Assembly: GCA_002753725.1 (NCBI GenBank)
Contig: PEAL01000013.1
Span: forward strand, 1 to 34,954
Source of the DNA: Deltaproteobacteria bacterium
Lineage (GTDB): Bacteria > Desulfobacterota > Desulfobacteria > Desulfobacterales > Magnetomoraceae
DNA length: 34,954 bases
Direction: 5' to 3'
Positions 31,766 through 34,954 of the stretch are shown here, one piece after another (positions within the stretch are counted from its first letter, which is position 1; each line of letters opens with the position of its first letter). Made by a program: the position numbers and the translations under genes. The notes below the pieces were generated by a model, which saw only the letters and a program-made list of their open reading frames with translations, searched no databases and was not told where the DNA came from.

Positions 31766-34246
31766 TCACGAATTGGAATGAATAATAACATTTTTCAATG
31801 TCTTCTCACTTCGCGCTCTTTTCCATCTGTTTTCAAAGTGGGGTGCTAAAACAATTTGGGCGATTTCAGACAATGCTCGCAAATGAAAATTTCTTTCATC
31901 TCTGGTTCCCACAAGTACAAAAGCGGCATATACCCCCGGCTGATTTTTTGAAAATATGATTCCTTTTTTGCATCGGGCCAGAAGAATGCTGAATTTATTT
32001 TCACCGTCGATAATAATATGAGGCACAGCCAGCCCCGGACTTAAAACAGTGGTTACCTCCTGTTCTCTTTTTAGCAACAGATCATAGAGAACAGAAGGGT
32101 GAATATTTAATTGATCAGACATTTTATGAGCAACCAGATCAAAGAAAGCATTGACATCAATTCGCTCTTTGATATCCAGAACAAGACTTTGTGATATGAG
32201 TGTTTCAAACCGGTCTTTATGTGGAAAGCCTGCGGTTTTAATAATTTTTTGAACATCTGTTTGAACCGATTGATCGGTCAGTTCTTTTGCCCTTGCTTTT
32301 TCAACAAAATTAACAAGGGCATGTTCTTTATTCACATCAAATCGCAATGCAATGGCTTCGATATTTTTCAACGAGCCAATAACCGTGACAAGATCACCAG
32401 CTTCAAGTAATGAATATCCATGAGGAATAAATATCTGGCCTCGTCTTCGGATGGACATGATAATCGTATCAAATGGCAGCACTACATCACGAATGGCAAC
32501 ACCATAAAGCTCAGGATTTCGAACTTCAACATCAACAATTTTTTGACTGCTGTCCATGCCCATCAACAGTGATGCTGCTGATGGTGAACGTACAAAATGC
32601 TCTAAAAGGCTGACAATGGCGGTGCCTGGATCAACAATCAAGACATCTAATACCTGAAACCTTGCAAAATTATTGCGATCATGCAGGCGGGCAATGAGGG
32701 TTTCTGTTCCAAAATGTTCATACACCAGTTCACAAATTTGAAAATTTTCTTCATCCGACATCATGGCAACAACAGCACCGGCTTTTTCAAGCTGCATATT
32801 CTGCATTTCAGACAGGGTGATATGAGAAAATCGGATCACTTGAATATCTGAAGTACTTACACCAAACTCATGGGGTATTCGAATGCCTGCAATTTGGGCA
32901 TGCCATCCTTGAGAATTTAACGATCTGGCCAAAGCAAACGCCTGCCCATCGGTTCCAAAAATGATTGCATCACGAAGGCCTTCAAATTCAATGGTTTTTG
33001 CTCTGGGACGATCTTCGCCAATGTGCTTGATTGCATAAGTAAAGAGGGGCGGTCCGACAATCTGGTTTAAAACAATGACTGAAATGATAATTGTGGCAAA
33101 GGGTGTACCAAATTCCGGAAATTCAACAATGACTTCTTTGGCCAGTCCAAGTCCAACACCTGCCTGTGTGACATAGGCCATCCACGAAATACGATTCATG
33201 GCCAGAGGATTACCGGCAAGCATTCCGCCGGTAAAAGAACCAATGAATAACGCAATACATCGAACAATAAAAAGAATCACAGCAATATGCCAGGTATTCG
33301 TGAGAACATCCAGCGCCAGAGAGGCACCGGTCAATGTAAAAAATGCAATATAGATGGGGGGGGCAATATCATAAAGTATTTGAGAGAACTCTTTACGATA
33401 ACGACTGAAATTACTAACATAGAAACTTGCAACCATACATATCAAGAGGGGCTCCAGTAGAATTTCAACCGGTAAATACACATGACTGATATTTCGAAGT
33501 TCAGATGAAAAAAGAAAAACAGAATATCCTGAAAACAATATCAAGCAGGTTTTTACTGTACTCCGAAGAGAAATCTTCAAAAGAAAAATCAATAATTTGC
33601 TCAGAACATACCCTATAATAAATGAAATAGACAATTCAAAGATAAGAAGGCCAATAAATCCAATATTAAACTGAACGCCAGACAGAATAGCATCAGCAAT
33701 GGATGAGTTGGTTGAAAACAATATAATGACAAGAACATCCATGATAACCGTGACGCTAAGTATTGTACTGGTAAAAGGGCCTTTTGCGCGAAGTTCATTG
33801 ATAATGGCAATGGCTGATGATGGCGACCGCGCAACAAGAATGGACCCAGCTAAAAGAGATACTGCAAATCGGCTGGATATAGGCATATCTTTCATAAATG
33901 GAATAACGTCTGAAACGAAAAGAAGGGTAAGGGTACACAATGTAAAGGTTGAAATAATCAGGCCCGATGTTATCCAGGCAATACTTTTAAATGTTTTTTT
34001 GAGTTCTTTCAGGTGAAGTTCGTTACTGGCTGCAAAAGCAATAAACGCCAGAGACAGTTCATCCACAAAGCGTAAATGTAAAATGGCGTCCTTATGAATT
34101 AAATTTAAAACATAGGGGCCGGCAATAATTCCTGTAAAAAGAAAACCGCTGATGAGCGGAAGACCTGTTTTTAACAATGTTCGCCCAATTTCCTTTGATG
34201 CAATGGCAATGATTGTAAAACAGGCACAGAAAACAAGTGTTTCCAT
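31766..34246 (-). CDS. CPA2 cation/proton antiporter with TrkA N/C and PTS EIIA-like domains
   Basis: 826 aa from ATG 34246 (GGAGG eight bases upstream; the longer reading starts at a TTG and overlaps the ribosome site). Residues 1 to about 385 hold some 12 membrane segments of the CPA2/KefB type. A TrkA-N Rossmann domain follows (DAIIFGTDGQAFALARSLNS), then TrkA-C (GVAIRDVVLPFDTIIMSIRRRGQI), and finally an EIIA_2-type PTS domain with the active-site-like VPH of SPGLAVPHIII. The carrier would exchange K+ or Na+ for protons across the inner membrane; the cytosolic part would bind nucleotide and perhaps be set by phosphorylation. It is in operon order with the DHH-motif gene 32 nt upstream. Confidence 0.9.
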   Translation of the reverse strand: METLVFCACFTIIAIASKEIGRTLLKTGLPLISGFLFTGIIAGPYVLNLIHKDAILHLRFVDELSLAFIAFAASNELHLKELKKTFKSIAWITSGLIISTFTLCTLTLLFVSDVIPFMKDMPISSRFAVSLLAGSILVARSPSSAIAIINELRAKGPFTSTILSVTVIMDVLVIILFSTNSSIADAILSGVQFNIGFIGLLIFELSISFIIGYVLSKLLIFLLKISLRSTVKTCLILFSGYSVFLFSSELRNISHVYLPVEILLEPLLICMVASFYVSNFSRYRKEFSQILYDIAPPIYIAFFTLTGASLALDVLTNTWHIAVILFIVRCIALFIGSFTGGMLAGNPLAMNRISWMAYVTQAGVGLGLAKEVIVEFPEFGTPFATIIISVIVLNQIVGPPLFTYAIKHIGEDRPRAKTIEFEGLRDAIIFGTDGQAFALARSLNSQGWHAQIAGIRIPHEFGVSTSDIQVIRFSHITLSEMQNMQLEKAGAVVAMMSDEENFQICELVYEHFGTETLIARLHDRNNFARFQVLDVLIVDPGTAIVSLLEHFVRSPSAASLLMGMDSSQKIVDVEVRNPELYGVAIRDVVLPFDTIIMSIRRRGQIFIPHGYSLLEAGDLVTVIGSLKNIEAIALRFDVNKEHALVNFVEKARAKELTDQSVQTDVQKIIKTAGFPHKDRFETLISQSLVLDIKERIDVNAFFDLVAHKMSDQLNIHPSVLYDLLLKREQEVTTVLSPGLAVPHIIIDGENKFSILLARCKKGIIFSKNQPGVYAAFVLVGTRDERNFHLRALSEIAQIVLAPHFENRWKRARSEKTLKNVIIHSNS

Positions 34247-34278
34247 TGATGCTTCCTCCGCTATCTGCAATTATTTCC

Positions 34279-34954
34279 TTAGTTAGAACAAAACAATTCA
34301 GATAAAAATGAATCTGACATTTTCATCGTTGTGCCTAAAAATCCAAAATCAGGCAAAGCACCACCATACCAGACTTCAAGGGTTGGATCTTCTTTTTGTT
34401 TCTCGAAAACAATATCACGAATGGCATACACAATGTTGCCAGGACCAAAATAATGCATATTGCCATCAGGGGAATTGACAAGCAGGTGGGTATAATGGTC
34501 ATGGATTCGATCCACAACACAGCTTGTTTTTTCACATAAACTTTTAACAAACGCCACATCTTTGCAAAGCATCCGGATATTTTCCTGAATGGTTTTTTCC
34601 GCTTTTTGTTCTTCTTCCTGGGTTGCACCCTGAGCTTTTCGATCCAGAGAACGTATGAGCGTAATTTCTGATTCTGTTGCACCAAAAGCTTTCATGCCTC
34701 GGATATGGCTTTTATCATTGATACTGATTAATTGTTGATGACGATTTAATTGAATTCCTAAGCGCGTGGCTGTTTGTTCAATAGATGTCAATTGATTCTT
34801 TCCTGCCCGTGAATCATGATGATCAATAATGACAGCATGTTGGGGATATGGACAATCCAGTTTTAGCTCAACGAAAACCGGACAGACCTCATTTGACAGC
34901 GTACTCAGTTCGTTTTGATATTCTGAAAGTTTAGCCCCCCATCTATATTGCATT
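34279..34954 (-). CDS. DHH-motif phosphoesterase-like protein, start not established
   Basis: Open to the window edge; the first in-window ATG is at 34953, one base from the end, so the true start may lie outside. 224 aa seen. The only motif I can name is VIIDHHDSRAGKN (DHH with a following Asp-rich turn) and later INDKSHIRGMKAFGA, a pattern seen in DHH-family phosphoesterases. After that come long charged helices and a terminal DGNMHYFGPGNIV and WYGGALPD part. Metal-dependent hydrolysis of a nucleotide or phosphoester is the family precedent, but the sequence is divergent and no substrate is proposed. It is followed by the CPA2 antiporter gene 32 nt on, probably one operon. Confidence 0.55.
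   Translation of the reverse strand, partial: MQYRWGAKLSEYQNELSTLSNEVCPVFVELKLDCPYPQHAVIIDHHDSRAGKNQLTSIEQTATRLGIQLNRHQQLISINDKSHIRGMKAFGATESEITLIRSLDRKAQGATQEEEQKAEKTIQENIRMLCKDVAFVKSLCEKTSCVVDRIHDHYTHLLVNSPDGNMHYFGPGNIVYAIRDIVFEKQKEDPTLEVWYGGALPDFGFLGTTMKMSDSFLSELFCSN

Overview
The window reads as a stretch of an AT-rich chromosome from a Gram-negative, sulfur- or sulfate-metabolising bacterium. Desulfobacterota (Desulfobacterales-like) is my best guess. Grounds are the cytoplasmic siroheme-reductase-like protein, molybdopterin genes, CZB/Cache chemoreceptor, Uma2 protein, OmpA-type proteins and lipoproteins, and the mixture of many signalling genes with low GC. This is inference from gene content; no rRNA or marker gene is present. 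I see no tRNA, rRNA, CRISPR array or intact insertion sequence.

Left end (1-2144, minus strand): the first 57 codons of an ABC transporter ATPase, a Uma2-family protein with a tail of 21-bp/heptad repeats, and a DUF2914 secreted protein overlapped by a yidD-like gene.

Central plus-strand cluster (2442-13978): a membrane-anchored GTPase; a partner-switching module (REC-PP2C phosphatase, RsbW-like HATPase, STAS antagonist); a CheA-like scaffold with HPt and CheW domains but no recognisable ATP site; a clear terminator; then cheW, cheR, a REC-histidine kinase, a lone receiver, a coiled-coil protein, and a one-TM protein carrying a longin/roadblock-like region, BON-like repeats and an OmpA peptidoglycan-binding domain. 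The last two proteins share an N-terminal (I/L)R(N/D)(I/L)LLG motif. I read this as one signalling system linking an envelope/peptidoglycan-anchored sensor and a GTPase to a phosphorelay that controls a Ser/Thr phosphorylation switch. It has no sigma factor, cheB or chemoreceptor nearby, and it is the strongest candidate for an undescribed system.

Middle (14000-24223): an imperfect 32-nt inverted-repeat element, then minus-strand genes: dodecin, an FkbM methyltransferase and a Wzx-like flippase, a small gene with moaE and moaC, a periplasmic amino-acid-binding protein with a DAACS symporter, a secreted ten-cysteine protein with regular Cys spacing, a lipoprotein, and the RNA-binding protein Tex.

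Right part (24459-34954, minus strand): a chemoreceptor with a frameshift at codon 83, whose CZB domain looks split by an inserted Cache domain; an MBL-fold hydrolase; a soluble CheA-like kinase (Cys/His cluster, HAMP, PAS, HPt, HATPase, no CheW); a PilZ-like/sulfite-reductase-like fusion 30 nt upstream of that kinase; a CPA2 antiporter with TrkA and PTS-EIIA domains; and a DHH-motif protein cut by the window edge. The reductase-kinase pair looks like a redox or sulfur-oxyanion sensing unit and is the second candidate worth following.
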